Below are positions 49,280 through 60,839 of a DNA stretch of 64,000 bases, piece after piece; the stretch's first letter is position 1; every line of letters starts with the position of its first letter. Source of the DNA: Lepidodermella squamata (lineage: Eukaryota > Gastrotricha). Made by a program: the position numbers and the translations under genes. The notes below the pieces were generated by a model. It saw only the letters and a program-made list of their open reading frames with translations. It was not told where the DNA came from and did no database searches. The DNA lies in the NCBI GenBank assembly GCA_047495785.1, contig JBLDXI010000004.1, positions 2,666,001 through 2,730,000 on the forward strand. Reading direction: 5' to 3'.

Positions 49280-50010
49280 ATGAGACCTATCTCGAAATTT
49301 CAGAATCACACAGGCCAGACTGAGTTTGACGCTGTCGACACTATAACCATTTCATCTGCGGCAAGTGTTACCTACAACAACTCAACTATCGCCGACTTAG
49401 TTCCAAGAAATTCTTCCACGCCTAACAATTCATTCATTGTGCCTGATTCTTCGTTACCCGCAATAGCAAGCGTGGCTATACCTAGCCAGCTTCCTGTGGC
49501 ACCATCCGCACCTCCGTTACCTGCCGGCCACTTCTACGACTGGCAACAGTTCTTATGACAAATAGGAACCGAGGATTTGTACATGCGGGTCTTCAAATAT
49601 CTACGGGACCAGATGGAACGGCTGTGCCCGATTTTAGTGACTCAAGTCACCTGCGATTTCGAATCAGCGTTGCTCAATAGCCTTCGAGCTGTTTTTTTCG
49701 TCACGATAATTAGTTGCTTGTTCCACTTCTGCCAAGCTAAAACAGGTGGTGAAGTCCCCCCGGTTCTTTAGAGACGTCGAGCCCGGTTCTTTGGTGCGCA
49801 AAGCTGTCCGAAGGTGTATGGCCCTGCCTTTGCTGCCCATCAATAACGTTCGAGCTGCCTTTGCCAACGTGCGCGAAGAAGCACCACAGCATGTTGAGCT
49901 CAATCAGTTCTTGCATGGGTTTCAGGACATTTTTGGACGCTGCTTCACATCTACTTTCTGAGTTTGAAGGAAAAGAAACCGCCTGTTGATCGTCTTGACC
50001 TCGATAACGA
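49280..50010 (+). pseudogene. MULE-type transposase remnant
   Basis: Frame 49577-49771 includes TCDFESALLNSLRAVF and CLFHFCQAKTGG. The next frame (49746-49961) continues VRRCMALPLLPINNVRAAF. These are the D-F-E and C-x-FH-x-Q landmarks of MULE/Mutator-like transposases followed by the R-x-L-A-x-LP segment. At least one frameshift separates them, so the copy is dead. The proline- and serine-rich open frame 49280-49558 just upstream may belong to the same element but shows no domain. Confidence 0.65.
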
Positions 50011-50349
50011 AGAAGGCGTGCCACTTGACCTGGTTACGCCGACATCGCTGTCCGTTTCGTCCGTTTCGTTTCGTCCTCCCGATCCGCGAAGCTGACGAGC
50101 AACTACGCCTCTCTGCTAACCCGGTGCCCGTTCCCCACTGGCCCTGATCGCCAGCAGGCTTCCTTGGGGTCCTCTGCCCACCTTAGGTGTTTGATCTTTC
50201 CGTGTCTCTTCCGTCTTTCTATAGTCCTGGTTCCTCTTTTCTTTTCTTTTTTCTTTCTTCCAGCTGCACTCCTCTGTCTCTGATTAACCTACTCTGTGCA
50301 CTGCCGCAGTGCCCTTCTCTCCTTCTCTTCATGTTGGCCGATGCGCAAT
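50011..50349. other. No gene seen
   Basis: The stretch is pyrimidine rich (CTTTTCTTTTCTTTTTTC near 50238). It may be the tail of the MULE remnant. Confidence 0.4.
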
Positions 50350-50586
50350 CTACTCAAAACATGTTCCTCTTCTGACAACTGAAACTTTGACTTTCATCAG
50401 TTTTTCGCGTACAGCTCGAAAACTCAGCTGAAAACCCAGTGTTACCCAGGTGCAATACCTGAAGAAGTTCTTCTGCTCAGTGCATTTATTAGCACATTGT
50501 GAAAATCCTTTGAAGCCCGGATAGATACGCTTGCTTGAACCGTCACAGTAGACAACATTCCTTTTAGTGTAATTATTCTGTGCCAC
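50350..50586 (-). pseudogene. PAN/Apple-like exon, probable remnant
   Basis: On the minus strand the exon starts after CAG at about 50587 (TGGCACAG) just as exon 2 of the intact PAN gene does (TGGCAGTC). It has VVYCDGSS, FSQCANKCTEQ and RYCTW, which align with the Cys positions of that gene. The C-terminal half no longer matches and ends early. A MITE lies just upstream in the former intron. Upstream sequence ending at a GTAAGC site (about 50758) could be exon 1 but lacks an ATG. Confidence 0.55.
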
Positions 50587-50603
50587 TGAGAACGAAACAT
50601 CTA

Positions 50604-50720
50604 CAAGGGCGTTCGCGTAATAATACTCTGAACGAGCTAAAAATGGCTACAAAAAAGCTAAAATGCATGCAAAAAATAACAGAGATAATTTCAGAAGAGT
50701 ATTATCACGCGAACGCCCTG
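50604..50720. mobile_element. TA-duplicating MITE, sister of 30998-31120
   Basis: The ends CAAGGGCGTTCGCGTAATAA and CGCGAACGCCCTG are flanked by TA. The inner part shares GAGCTAAAAATGGCTA-like sequence with the other copy. Confidence 0.85.
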
Positions 50721-50822
50721 TACATGCCGATATTTTTTTGGAAATGTTGCGGCTTACCCGTGTAGAGAGCGCGAGGATCGAGTAAAACTTTAGGTGCACT
50801 GCTAAATTTCAATGTTTAATGT

Positions 50823-51418
50823 TCCGTAGATGAAGAAAGAAATTAAAAGAATGAACTGAAGTCATGTAAGATGCTAGGCTATTACGTAGCCAGGAATTGC
50901 AGCTGCCGGTTGACGTAGGAATAATAAGCTTAAGCTTAGCCTTAGCATTAGTGTTGAGGGAATCTTATGATCTAACGTCGTTGCGCCCATTTGCAGCAAG
51001 GTTGTTTGCTATATATCTTGCCTCTATGAGTGGGAAGAAAATTCATGTAAAACTACATTAGCGGTGGCATAGGACTATGGCCAATGTCTCAATACGGGAT
51101 CGAGTTGAAAACGTAAGAAAAGCGTGCGAAGGTATAATTCATGTATAATGTTTCACCAAATGCACTGAAACGTACTACGAATTTTTCAATGCCTGGCTAC
51201 CAGCCTAGCATCCAGCATGACTTCAGTTCATTCGGTAGAACGTCATAACAGCGACTGCGCAAAACAGCGAAAAATCCTCCCTAAAATGCTATGTAACGTG
51301 CAATATCAAAGTCGCAAATTAGATATTTCGCTGTTTTGTCGTGTTCGCTGTTTCGAGTATTAGCTGTTATTGCGTTCTGACGTTCATTCTGCTTTTCATT
51401 TATTTCTTCATCTACGGA
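50823..51418. mobile_element. Inverted-repeat element of about 600 bp
   Basis: The ends start TCCGTAGATGAAGAAA and close with the reverse complement. A second inner inverted pair (GATGCTAGGCT...AGCCTAGCATC) extends the foldback. No coding frame. Confidence 0.7.
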
Positions 51419-52442
51419 ATGGGGCTCAAGCACCCATTGAAACAAAAACAGGAGCTCTGTTTCTGAAGCCCATCAATGCCTTTTCATCTCGAGTTTTCAT
51501 TAATTTTCATAAACATTTATTGTAAGGCAGAAGCGGAGTAGAAGACAGACTATCAATTTAGGGCAGATGAGCCCGCTTTATTTTGAAACCTTACACGCAC
51601 ACCTACGTGCTACGACTCAGTCAGTGAAAAAAATAAGCGAATGGGGAGAATAATCTTAATCGTTTCGAGCTGGTCCGCCAGAGATCGAGGTGAGAATTTT
51701 CAGCCGTCATCATCATAATTCATTACATTATACTAACCTAATTATTAATATAACGAATAACCACCATAGCCGCAGCCTTCTACCCGTGACTACCTACATG
51801 CGCGAAGAGATTGTTCAAGGCGGAATAAAGGACGATTGGTGCACTTACTGACGAAAACTCGCAACCTATCCTGCTTCAACTACTTGCCCCAGGCGCTCAT
51901 GCAAGGCCCAGATCTATTAATTGATCCTGCCTGATAATGCGTAAAAAATACGGTATTTTGTTGCGTGAATGCCCGAAAAAGTTATCAGGGTCCAGAAACA
52001 TCGATGTTTGGCCATGTTGAAAAACGCATGAATTTAAAAATTGGCGAAGCGATACTTGATCGCGATTGGGCAATTTGTAAACATCATAAATAATGAAAGC
52101 AATCTTATAGAGCGAAGAGGTCGAAATGTGCAGTGCTGCATGGTAGTTTAATTATTCAAATTTCTAATTAAAATGTATGCCTAATTTAACCTTGATCCGG
52201 TCAGAGCTCACTTGGACAATAGTTATCTTCTAAAATGGAGCCTTCCGGTGACTCATAGCTAACCGTTGTAATTATGCGCATCTTGCACTCCGACAAACCT
52301 TCATAGCAAACAAACTAGGGTGCTAAGGGGTGAAATTAATAGTGGTCATAATATATACTCATTACTTCGCCCGGCTTCTGTAGCATCGCCAAAGTTCTAA
52401 CAGCTGAACAAACTCGTTTCCACCACCCCCGGCTAAGCAGCC
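51419..52442. other. Intergenic upstream of PAN gene
   Basis: No gene is recognised. The last part is the probable promoter of the PAN gene. Confidence 0.45.
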
Positions 52443-52450
52443 TATAAAAC
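52443..52450 (+). promoter_or_regulatory. TATA-like box of the PAN gene
   Basis: TATAAAAC lies 92 bp upstream of the ATG at 52535, a spacing that allows a transcript start near 52470-52480. The match is by sequence and position only. Confidence 0.45.
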
Positions 52451-52534
52451 ACGGCTGAGTTAGGGCGAATTTTCATTCTTTCAAGTTATCTTGTTCGCCT
52501 TTCTAAACAGATAATATTTGTTATCCGATTCGTT

Positions 52535-52894
52535 ATGGCAACTAAGGTTTTCCTCGCTGCGCTGGTCGCCTTTTCTTGCATTGCTTTAGCAGGTAATTTT
52601 AATCATTTTCTATCGATGTTGTCGCCGATGTAGCTTTCACGCACAGTGGCAGTCACCAGTATCAATGGATATGCCGCTACAACAAATATTTACTGCAATA
52701 ACCGGGAATTCGAGACATATTCTAGCGCCACTGATGCTTCACAATGCGCCAAGATGTGCGATACTAGAAGGAGTAAAACGGGCTGCTCGTATTTCATCTG
52801 GGCAAAGTCGGCGCGTGGTTACAGCTGTTATCTGTTCAGGAGTTGTGATCCCATAGAATTCAAATTCGATGGCGCGTTGTATAAGAGGCAGTAA
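52535..52894 (+). CDS. Small secreted PAN/Apple-domain protein
   Basis: Exons 52535-52592 and 52647-52894 join in frame to 101 residues. A signal peptide (MATKVFLAALVAFSCIALA) is followed by a single PAN/Apple-like domain with IYCNNREF, SQCAKMC, CSYFIW and SCYLFRSC, giving six cysteines in apple-like order. It ends soon after the domain (LYKRQ). Single-domain secreted PAN proteins are usually binding proteins. The partner is unknown. A broken relative lies at 50350-50586 on the other strand. Confidence 0.8.
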
Positions 52895-53310
52895 TCTCGA
52901 AAGAGGCAACGGCGAATGATGACGGGTCGATGTTCGACCACATTGATGAGGATGAGATTGATGAATAGCAAGGTCCATATAATGAATAATAAAAATGAGC
53001 GGATAAACTGCCACGACTTTTAGATCACTACATTACAATTTCAGATAATGTTGACTGTGCTTGCTGTTTTCATTGCTGACGTAAACGCTGTACGCTGTAA
53101 GACCACTCGAATCCGGTGATTGTCAAATTTAAACGCGACTGATTCTGCCAAATCAAATCATCGACGCCGATAGATCAGGATGTTGCGGCGATTGGAAGTA
53201 CTCTGTGCTGAGCATGAAAAACCTTGAACAGTATGAGTTTGATCGAGTTAAATCTTAAATTTCAGGGCTTCAATAAGTATTCTTCATTTCTTCGAGATTC
53301 TTCATTTCTA

Positions 53311-54002
53311 GCACATTTTCAGGCCCGCCTGTGTTACGGCTCTGCGCGCGCTCCTATTGGTCAGCTCATTTTGAACTGAAATCAAAGGGTAATCTATGAA
53401 TTTCACGTCGGCTTTTACAACAAAATGAAGTAAATTGAATTCTCTATCGATTGAATATAGATTTGTTACGATTGAAGTTTGAGAATTAAACATTTTACGT
53501 GCACACTTTTTACTTGGTGGTGCGCTCGCGTGAGGTCACCCGCTTTAATTTTTCAGTGCACGTAAAACTTTTTCCCTTTCAATTTTTCGAGCGAGAACCC
53601 CATATTCAATCGATAGAGGATTAAATTCTCTTCATTTTGGCATAAAAACCGACACAAAAATTTCAAGTTACTCTTTGACAACTGCGCGTGCGGTAAAATT
53701 AGCGATAAATAACAGTGCGCACGACTTGGGCGAGTGAGCGTGCCTTGTAAATATGTCCTAAAGTTAGCCATGTTTGCTTATTTTTCGTACCTACCATGCA
53801 AATTTTATATCGATAGATGTCGATTTTTCGATTGAAATTAATTTTTATAAATCTGATAAAATATATGCTTTTTGGGTTAAAATTGGTTCAGTTGTGCACG
53901 CACGCACTTGCGGCGCGCATGTGTTGCGTAACAGTGTGCGCGAAATGGCCGACCAATAGGAGCGCGCGCAGAGCCGTAACGTAGGCGGGCCTGATAATGT
54001 GC
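53311..54002. mobile_element. Mutator-type MITE with perfect 9-bp duplication
   Basis: The ends start GCACATTTTCAGGCCCGCCT and are inverted over about 60 bp. TCATTTCTA flanks both sides exactly (53302-53310 and 54003-54011). The interior has ATTCTCTATCGATTGAATAT and GTGCACGTAAAACTTTTT, shared with 11046-11614, so both belong to one family. Confidence 0.85.
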
Positions 54003-54013
54003 TCATTTCTATG

Positions 54014-54149
54014 GGGCTGTTCACAAACTATTCGCAATTATATATGAAAAGTACTACACTAATAATAATAAATGTACTGCGCCAGTACTCGCATTATTAT
54101 TAGTGTAGTACTTTTTATATATTATATCGAATAGTTTGTGAATAGACCC
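54014..54149. mobile_element. Hairpin MITE
   Basis: The arms share TTCACAAACTATTCG and AGTACTACACTAATAATAAT in inverted order. It lies immediately next to the Mutator-type MITE. Confidence 0.75.
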
Positions 54150-54950
54150 TATTAATTGTTTTAAAGCAATTCAATTTTTTTTATTTATTTTGCTAGTATT
54201 CAATCTGAAACGTGTGAATGAAGTCGAACAGGTCTTGAAAATGTTATAACTAATAAATCAATAATCGATCGAAACACACATCTGGTTTTTGAAGCGTGAC
54301 AAACACCGAAAAATAGCACGAGCGAGACGGGGTTGTTTTTCAGTTTTGAAATCAACAAAATCAGGCAAGAAAAACAACAATATTGTTACTTCGCGCAGCA
54401 ATAGACTATTTCTCAGTTTTTTTAGATTTTCCGATTCGATTTGAGAAGGATAGGCTTGTCGAAGAAGCGTGATGTAACACAATCGCTTGAACTTGTTTGA
54501 TATGAAAGTCGTACTCGGCCTTGCAAAATCTCCTGATAAATGAGATTCAACCGTCCTCAAGTCTACGGTTTATTCCAATGCTGGCAACTTGTCGAAGCTC
54601 TACTGGATCCGACTGGATGGAAGAAATTCAAGCTTTCGCCACAGTTTTTGGAGTTTCATTGACAAATTTGACTTAACAACCGCCTTGATGGCGTTCGAAA
54701 GGAATTTTTGAAGATTAAATTGTGAATATTGAAAATATGGAATTTAACTTTTTTTTACAACGCTTGGAATTTCTACGCTTGGATAACTGGATACCTTTAT
54801 TTTTCAAACATAAAGAAGAGGCAAGTTACAGTTCCACGAAATGCGAACGAGAAAATAAAATTATAAATAAATGCATGGCCAAATTGTTAGAGAATGGTGA
54901 ATCTTATTGTATGCAGCATCGGACACAACGGCTTTCGTTTGAATTATGGG
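54150..54950. other. Intergenic, no gene seen
   Basis: Open frames near 54258-54560 (-) and 54722-55015 (+) have no recognisable domain. The latter overlaps the end of the pseudogene on the other strand. Confidence 0.4.
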
Positions 54951-55584
54951 TCCCAGGTCCCAGCAGTTGGCCGTCTAATCACGGATCCTTGTCAAGAATC
55001 GCGTGTTCTGCGTAAGTTCGGAGTAAGCGCAGGGCGCGAAAGACGGGGGGAATGAGGGGTATCGTACCACGCAGTTCGGCAGGCCAAAGAGGAGAAACCC
55101 CCAAAAAACCACAGTCATAAAATTGGGGCCCGAAAATACCCCCTAGTTCGAGGATCCTAATTCGCGCACTGAGTAAGCGTAAAATGCCCAGCCGCCACTT
55201 CTCTTGGCCGCAAATTTCCATGAGCTCCCGCAAAGGTGGGTAGCATCCATGCCTACTGCATGTTGGCCCTTGTGATGCGCTGCCATAGTCCAACCAGCGC
55301 CGTGTGTCCTAGCGCAAATTATCACCGAATGTGGCAGATGTCAGATCGGTTCCTGAAATAGATGAGGAACAATGAAAAAATGTTGTACATACAAGTTTCG
55401 CCTCTAAAACTACAAAATGTAAGCAAATTACTACTTTCATTTAGGAAAATTATGGAATAAATTCACTGAAATTTGAAATATTTGGAATTAAAGATCTACC
55501 ATCTATTTTTTTTAATTGAGTACTTTTGTTAAATATCTGCGTATCGATTTTCGAATTCTAAGATTTCTTAAATAATAATTTACC

Positions 55585-56451
55585 ATGGCCCAACTCAATC
55601 TGGAGACGGCGGAACAATTTGCGACGCTAAACCAGCTGATCGATGACGTGGCTGATCTCGAACTACGAGATAAAATTCGTAGGTCGGTGGCGATCATCCA
55701 AAACGGAGTGCTGGTGGGCATTTTCGCCAAACAAGCTCGAGACGACAAGGAGATGTTGGAGCACTTGGCCGAAAAAATTGCCAACGAAGATTTACTCGTC
55801 ATTTCTGGACTGCCAGAGAAAAACTGGCAAGAGGAGGTGAAAAAGCTGTTGCCGATAAACCTCCCTAAGTGGACAATCCAGGAACGCAAGGCTGATGGGT
55901 CGGTTGTCATCGAGCTGATCGAGGACGCAAGGCAAGCCAAACAGCGAATCTTTGCGGAGGCTAGAAAGTGGAGGTCGCCACTTAGGGCCTCGAACCCAGC
56001 AACTGGCCACATCCGCGAGGTAGGCGAGCTCCTCGAAAAGGAGAAGAAGGTCCTGGAGGAACAAGGTTTCCAAGGACTCGAAATACGAGGGGCGAACCTC
56101 GTACAAGGCAGGGCCGTTCTGACGAGATATTTCTCTCGTGGGAACAGGCTAGTAACCAAGCATGCGCCTATGGAGGACTTCAAGCCGGAAGAAAAGCCAG
56201 TTGGACCACAGTGCTTTGGCTGTTTTGAGTACGGACACATGCGATATCAATGCCCGAACCAAAACAACGGAAATGGCTACTACCGAAACAACTTCAACGG
56301 TTTCGACAACAACTACCAGCAACGTCGTCCCGGGGGAAACAACTTCCGTGACGAATACCACGGCAACCGTAAAAATTATAACGGCAACAACTACAACGGC
56401 AACAACTACAACGGCAACAACTATGGCTATGGCCGCCGGCCCAACTGGTAG
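55585..56451 (+). CDS. LINE ORF1, nucleic-acid-binding protein
   Basis: An intact 288-residue frame. The N-terminal two thirds are charged and probably helical (residues 1-200). A single CCHC zinc knuckle (C210, C213, H218, C223; CFGCFEYGHMRYQC) follows. The tail is rich in Asn, Gly, Tyr and Arg with repeated YNGNN units. This is the gag-like RNA-binding protein expected before an APE/RT ORF2. No break is seen in it, unlike ORF2. Confidence 0.9.
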   Translation: MAQLNLETAEQFATLNQLIDDVADLELRDKIRRSVAIIQNGVLVGIFAKQARDDKEMLEHLAEKIANEDLLVISGLPEKNWQEEVKKLLPINLPKWTIQERKADGSVVIELIEDARQAKQRIFAEARKWRSPLRASNPATGHIREVGELLEKEKKVLEEQGFQGLEIRGANLVQGRAVLTRYFSRGNRLVTKHAPMEDFKPEEKPVGPQCFGCFEYGHMRYQCPNQNNGNGYYRNNFNGFDNNYQQRRPGGNNFRDEYHGNRKNYNGNNYNGNNYNGNNYGYGRRPNW

Positions 56452-56520
56452 GCCGGGCACCACCCACTCCCAACGCTCAACAGATTCGAACTATTAGCTG
56501 ACTATGATGACTTTCGATCA

Positions 56521-59500
56521 GTGACCTGTGATGAAGATGATGAGGACAATGGAGAGGGCGAAGGCAGCATGAAAAATGACAAGAAACTACCTATAAAACG
56601 GCTAAAATGTAAGAGTAAAACAACCTTGCGCCAATCATCAAAAATTAAGGACGATAATGTTTTCAAAATTTGTACTATCAATACTACTACGCTAAATAGG
56701 AAAGAAGAGGAAACAAATTCTGAACTTCGTCTATATGACGCAGTGGCTTTGCAAGAGCACTGCAAAAAAGGCCAAGGCCGTATAAATCTTAGGCATGGCA
56801 CGATTTATTATAGTGGCGTAAATGATGGTAAGGCACAATCAGGGGCCGCACTATATGTTGGACGATGCAAATATATACATGTCATCGAGGTCAAATATAT
56901 CAATGAACGTATTATATCGGCTAGGCTTAAAGTAAATCGCGATATGTTTAACATTATTTCCGTCTACGCACCAGCAAATAATTGCACCAAAACATTAGAC
57001 GCCTTTCTTCAAGTACTGCAACAAGAATATGCGCGTTTGAACTCAAAAACAGGCACTACAATTGTAATGGGAGATTTGAACGGCCGGATTATGAGTGCAC
57101 AAAAATCAAAAACTGTAGGCCCTTATGGTGATAACATTAGAAATGATAAAGGAGATTTATGGATTGAATTTGCAAACAGCAACAATCTGTGTTTTATTAA
57201 TACGTTTTTCCCCAACATTGGGTACACATGGCAAAGGGGCAACGGAAAAACCCTTCGTAGATCCTTCTTAGACTACATCTTGGTCGATAAAAGCGAAAAA
57301 GATAAATTTGATGTTTGCGACGTTCAGGAAGAACCCATACTCGAATCAGATCATAGGCTAGTTCGTGGTGTTATTAAGTGCCCAAACTTTCAACGGAAAA
57401 AGGTTGACATTAAAAAATCAATTAAACATCATTTGCTTAGGAATGAGGAAAACAGTTCCAAGTTTAATGAAATTTTAGCTAGCAACATCGCAAATGAAAA
57501 CGAAAACCCTGTCTCAATAGAAGAGAAGTGGGTGAACACTAAATCTAACCTACTGGATGCTGCCAGATCCTCCTGCGGTGAACGAAAAGTAGGCAAAATT
57601 AGCGAAAAACCGCTCTGGTGGACACCATTAGCCAACAAAATCATTCAAAAAGGTAAAGAAAATTTTAAAAACTACACCAAGGGCCACATAGACCGAGAGA
57701 ATTATACAATAGCTAGAAATGAGAAAAATCAGGCCCTTGAACGCTTGAAAATTATTAAGGATCAAACTGAATTTTCTGAATTGGACAAATTACTTGAAAA
57801 TCCGACTGATTATGATAATATCAAAAAATTCTGGCTGGAAATAAAAAAATTGAGGGGAGAAAATAGAGAGAAAAGCGAACCCAATCCTCTTGAAAAAGAA
57901 GACGGCTCACTTACCAGCGGAATTGACGAAATATTAGAAGTTATGAAAAAGTATTTCATTGATCTTCTACAAGGACTTGAAAAGGAACCCAATAACCCCG
58001 ACGATGAAATTCTATTAGATAAAAATCCAAATTTAACAGAAATTACTCTCACCGAAATTAAAAATGCCATCGACCACATGAAAAACGGTAAAGCCCCGGG
58101 TATAGATGAAGTAAGACCCGAAATGATCAAAGCTCTGAGCGAGGCCAATATTGAATGGCTCAGGGAAATTTTGAATCGAGCTTGGATAGATAAGAGGGTC
58201 CCAGAAGAATGGTCAACGGCTATAATTACCCCAATTTATAAAAATAAAGGTGAGAAATCAAAATGCTAAAATTACAGAGGCATCAGCCTCTTATAAGTGT
58301 TGTAGGAAAACTCTATGCCATTATTCTCGAACGAAAATTGAGAGCATTAATTGGGTCAAAAATTTCTAAACTGCAATTTGGTTTTCAACCCCTCAAGGGC
58401 ACCAGAGACTGCATTTACGTTCTCCGACAAATTATAGAGAAAATTATATTCTTTAAGAAGGAACTCCACCTAGTCTTCATCGATCTCGAAAAAGCCTATG
58501 ATCTGGTGGACAGGGAAAAAGTATGGGCCGCCCTCCAAAATATGGGTGTAGAACCCAGCTTAATTGAAGCTATTCAAAGTCTATATAAAGTAAATAAAGT
58601 TGCTGTTAGAGTCGATTCTGAGCTCTCAGATTTCTTCTATGTTACCAGGGGACTAAGACAGGGTTGCCCGTTGTCTCCTTTGCTATTCATAGCGACCTTC
58701 AACAAAATTTGCGAAAAAATATCTGCTGAAAAATTAGGCTTTCCTATTAGCGAGACCGCAAACAGCGAGACCGCTATGAGCGAGACTGATTTCCTAAATT
58801 TACTAGCGTTTGCTGACGACGGAACACTTTTAGGCATGAACCACGACGAAATTTCACGACTACTTCACATTTTCGATTTGGCTTGCACCGAATTGGGTCT
58901 GAAAATTAACGCGGCAAAAACTCAATATATGATTATTTCTAGAGACGAGTCAGCCACTCAAAATTACGAATTGGAATTGAACGGGAAAAAACTTGAAAAA
59001 GTGACCAAATTTAAATATTTAGGGAGCATTATTACCAGTGACGGCAAAATCGATGAGGAACTAAACTACAGAATTTCTAAGGCAGGCAGTGTTTTCGGCG
59101 CCATGAATAAATTCATGTGCAACAAAAGTCAGGTTTCCATAGCTACAAAACTTAAGGTACTGACATGTGTTATAATACCTGCCATCATTTACGCCTGCGA
59201 ATCGTGGAACATATCGATAGCCCAAGAAAATAGACTAAACACTATAGAATATCGATGGCTTCGATCTATAGTAGGTGTCCACCTAATGGACTATATTCCA
59301 AATATAGACATTCGACTTGCGTTATGCGGAGGTCTCATTGAAGTGAGCCGCATTGTTGAAAAACAAAGGCTAAGGTATCTAGGGCACATAATTAGGTCAC
59401 GTGACTATGGACTATGACGTAGAAGGACTAATACACAAAATATATATTTGGACGCCTCCGCTTGGGTGGTTTGCACCCAGAGGTAGACCTCGAACCAGAT

Positions 59501-59793
59501 GGATCAACGGAGTGCATAGAAGCCTAATTAAAGTAGGTCTTACTAAGGAAATTCGCCGGAAAAAGAAAACCAATATGAACAATAAGGTCAAGGATAAGAA
59601 AAATAAAGCCACTAAGAAACGAGAAAATAGAAAAAATCCCGGCGAAAAGGATTTTGAGATCAAAATTATTCCCGATGTCCAACTAGCGGAATCGGTTTCT
59701 TTTGAAAAAGATGAATGGCGCATGGTTGTTAACTCGATTGAAAATTACGAATTCTATACAAAAAGCAGAATCCTCGACTGTGGGGGTGGGTGA
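56521..59793 (+). pseudogene. LINE ORF2, endonuclease and reverse transcriptase, broken
   Basis: The frame opens about 70 bp after ORF1. The endonuclease (about 56660-57390) has VALQEH, SVYAPANN, MGDLNGR, LDYILV and ESDHRL. The reverse transcriptase follows with APGIDEVRPEM, FIDLEKAYD, RQGCPLSPLLF and the catalytic FADD near 58810. The C-terminal ENRLNTIEYRWLRS tail ends near 59793. Breaks: an in-frame TAA near 58267, a 1-base loss near 58290, and a tandem 7-base duplication (GACTATG twice, near 59402-59415). It cannot make a working enzyme. Confidence 0.9.
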
Positions 59794-60323
59794 GGATCAT
59801 TCTTCGCCTGCCTTCGCCCTCTTCAAAACCGGAAACGGTACACGACGCTCAGTCCCGAAGAGGATAAATAAAAACATTATTATATTATATTATTATTACT
59901 TTTGTTAATTTATTAATTTTTATCATCTGTATGAAAATGAATAAATCAAAAATTTTGAAAAAAAATAAAAAACTGATGCAACCTTCGGACAAAAATCCGG
60001 TTTTACCCTTGATAGATTTCGTGAGAGCAGCTAGACCTCCGAGCCAGATGTGGTAAAACTCCGGGTTCATAGCGCATCCGGTGATGTAGGCCACCATCGG
60101 ATAGCACGGGCGTGGCAAAGTATCAACTTTCACGCAAAGAACCGGCAAGACGTTTGTGCAGTTCGTATCACCTCGAGAAAAATTGCAGTTCGAACAGCCA
60201 ATTCAATACCAAGCGTTGATAGGTGAGATTCAACTGCCCAAGTCAGGCCCTTGCCATTAGCTGCCAAGGCAGGGTTAAAGGCGCAAATGGAGACGGTAAA
60301 AACGGCCGTAATTAACACTTTAA

Positions 60324-60380
60324 GCGCCGGGGTTTTTCACGTGTACCATTCCTGCAGCGCCGGGGTATTTTCGATGTACC
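60324..60380. repeat. Tandem repeat, 33-bp unit
   Basis: GCGCCGGGGTTTTTCACGTG starts at 60324 and a close copy starts at 60357. It sits at the 5' end of the pseudogene, where its start codon should be. Confidence 0.75.
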
Positions 60381-60625
60381 TACCAAAAAATTCGACCCCC
60401 AGATTATTATATTTTCTTGAAGTTCATGGAATTCTAAGATCATTGGTCAATGTCCCGAATTTTTCTAACTCATCCTTATAGCAGATAGGAATTGCCGTAG
60501 CTGGGCCACTCGACGGCTTACGCCCTTTTTGGCAATTCGAGCCTAACCATGGAAATTGGCAAAACGTTTCAAGGACGTTTTGAATAGATATTTAGTGTGT
60601 TCGAAATTGCTAGGGAGATGAGTTA

Positions 60626-60680
60626 TGACAATTGCGCGTCCGCGAATGAGGACAAAATTTCGGCGTAAGGGGGGAGTATT
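60626..60680 (+). repeat. 55-bp direct repeat, copy 1
   Basis: TGACAATTGCGCGTCCGCGA...GGGGGGAGTATT recurs at 62202-62256 with few changes. The two copies bracket the LicD gene. Confidence 0.8.
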
Positions 60681-60839
60681 AGATGCGCAAAACATACATG
60701 AGCGAGGTATGACTCATCACACACACAACACTTCCCTAAAATAACACTATAAAATGAGACGAACGCACATATAAATGGGCCGAGCCCACTGGCATAATCA
60801 AAAGCCCATTGAAAGGTGAATCGGCTACGTTCTGTATCA

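Larger units (their letters stand above)
55341..59935 (+). mobile_element. Nearly full-length dead LINE (APE endonuclease type)
   Basis: The element is a two-ORF non-LTR retrotransposon with a short 5' leader, ORF1 (55585-56451), ORF2 (56521-59793) and a 3' end with AATAAA and (TTA)n near 59865-59905. It is inserted opposite to the pseudogene that surrounds it. Exact ends are not placed because I found no clear target duplication. ORF2 features resemble RTE-type elements (inference). Confidence 0.85.
54955..60320 (-). pseudogene. Bacterial-like secreted protein gene, split by a LINE
   Basis: The N-terminal half lies at about 60320-59980: a signal-peptide-like VLITAVFTVSICAFNPALA, then after a 1-base frameshift near 60195, GDTNCTNVLPVLCVK, EFYHIWLGG and ALTKSIKG. 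The C-terminal half lies beyond the LINE at about 55340-55143 (GAGWTMAAHHKG, GGWAFYAYS) and 55013-54955 (TRFLTRIRD, TAG at 54977-54975, TANCWD). This order matches my memory of a family common in bacteria (GDT.C...LPVLC, FY.GW.GG, ALT, GWRMAEFHDG, GW.FWAY, RFWV.INDQPAN.W). I cannot name it and could not search. Damage: no ATG, frameshift, LINE insertion, in-frame stop. The part after GGWAFYAYS may follow an intron. It may be an old transfer from bacteria. Confidence 0.6.

Noticed and set aside
53047-53130. Second small secreted gene (MLTVLAVFIADVNA)
   Set aside because: Only a short signal-like start is visible and no convincing second exon was found.
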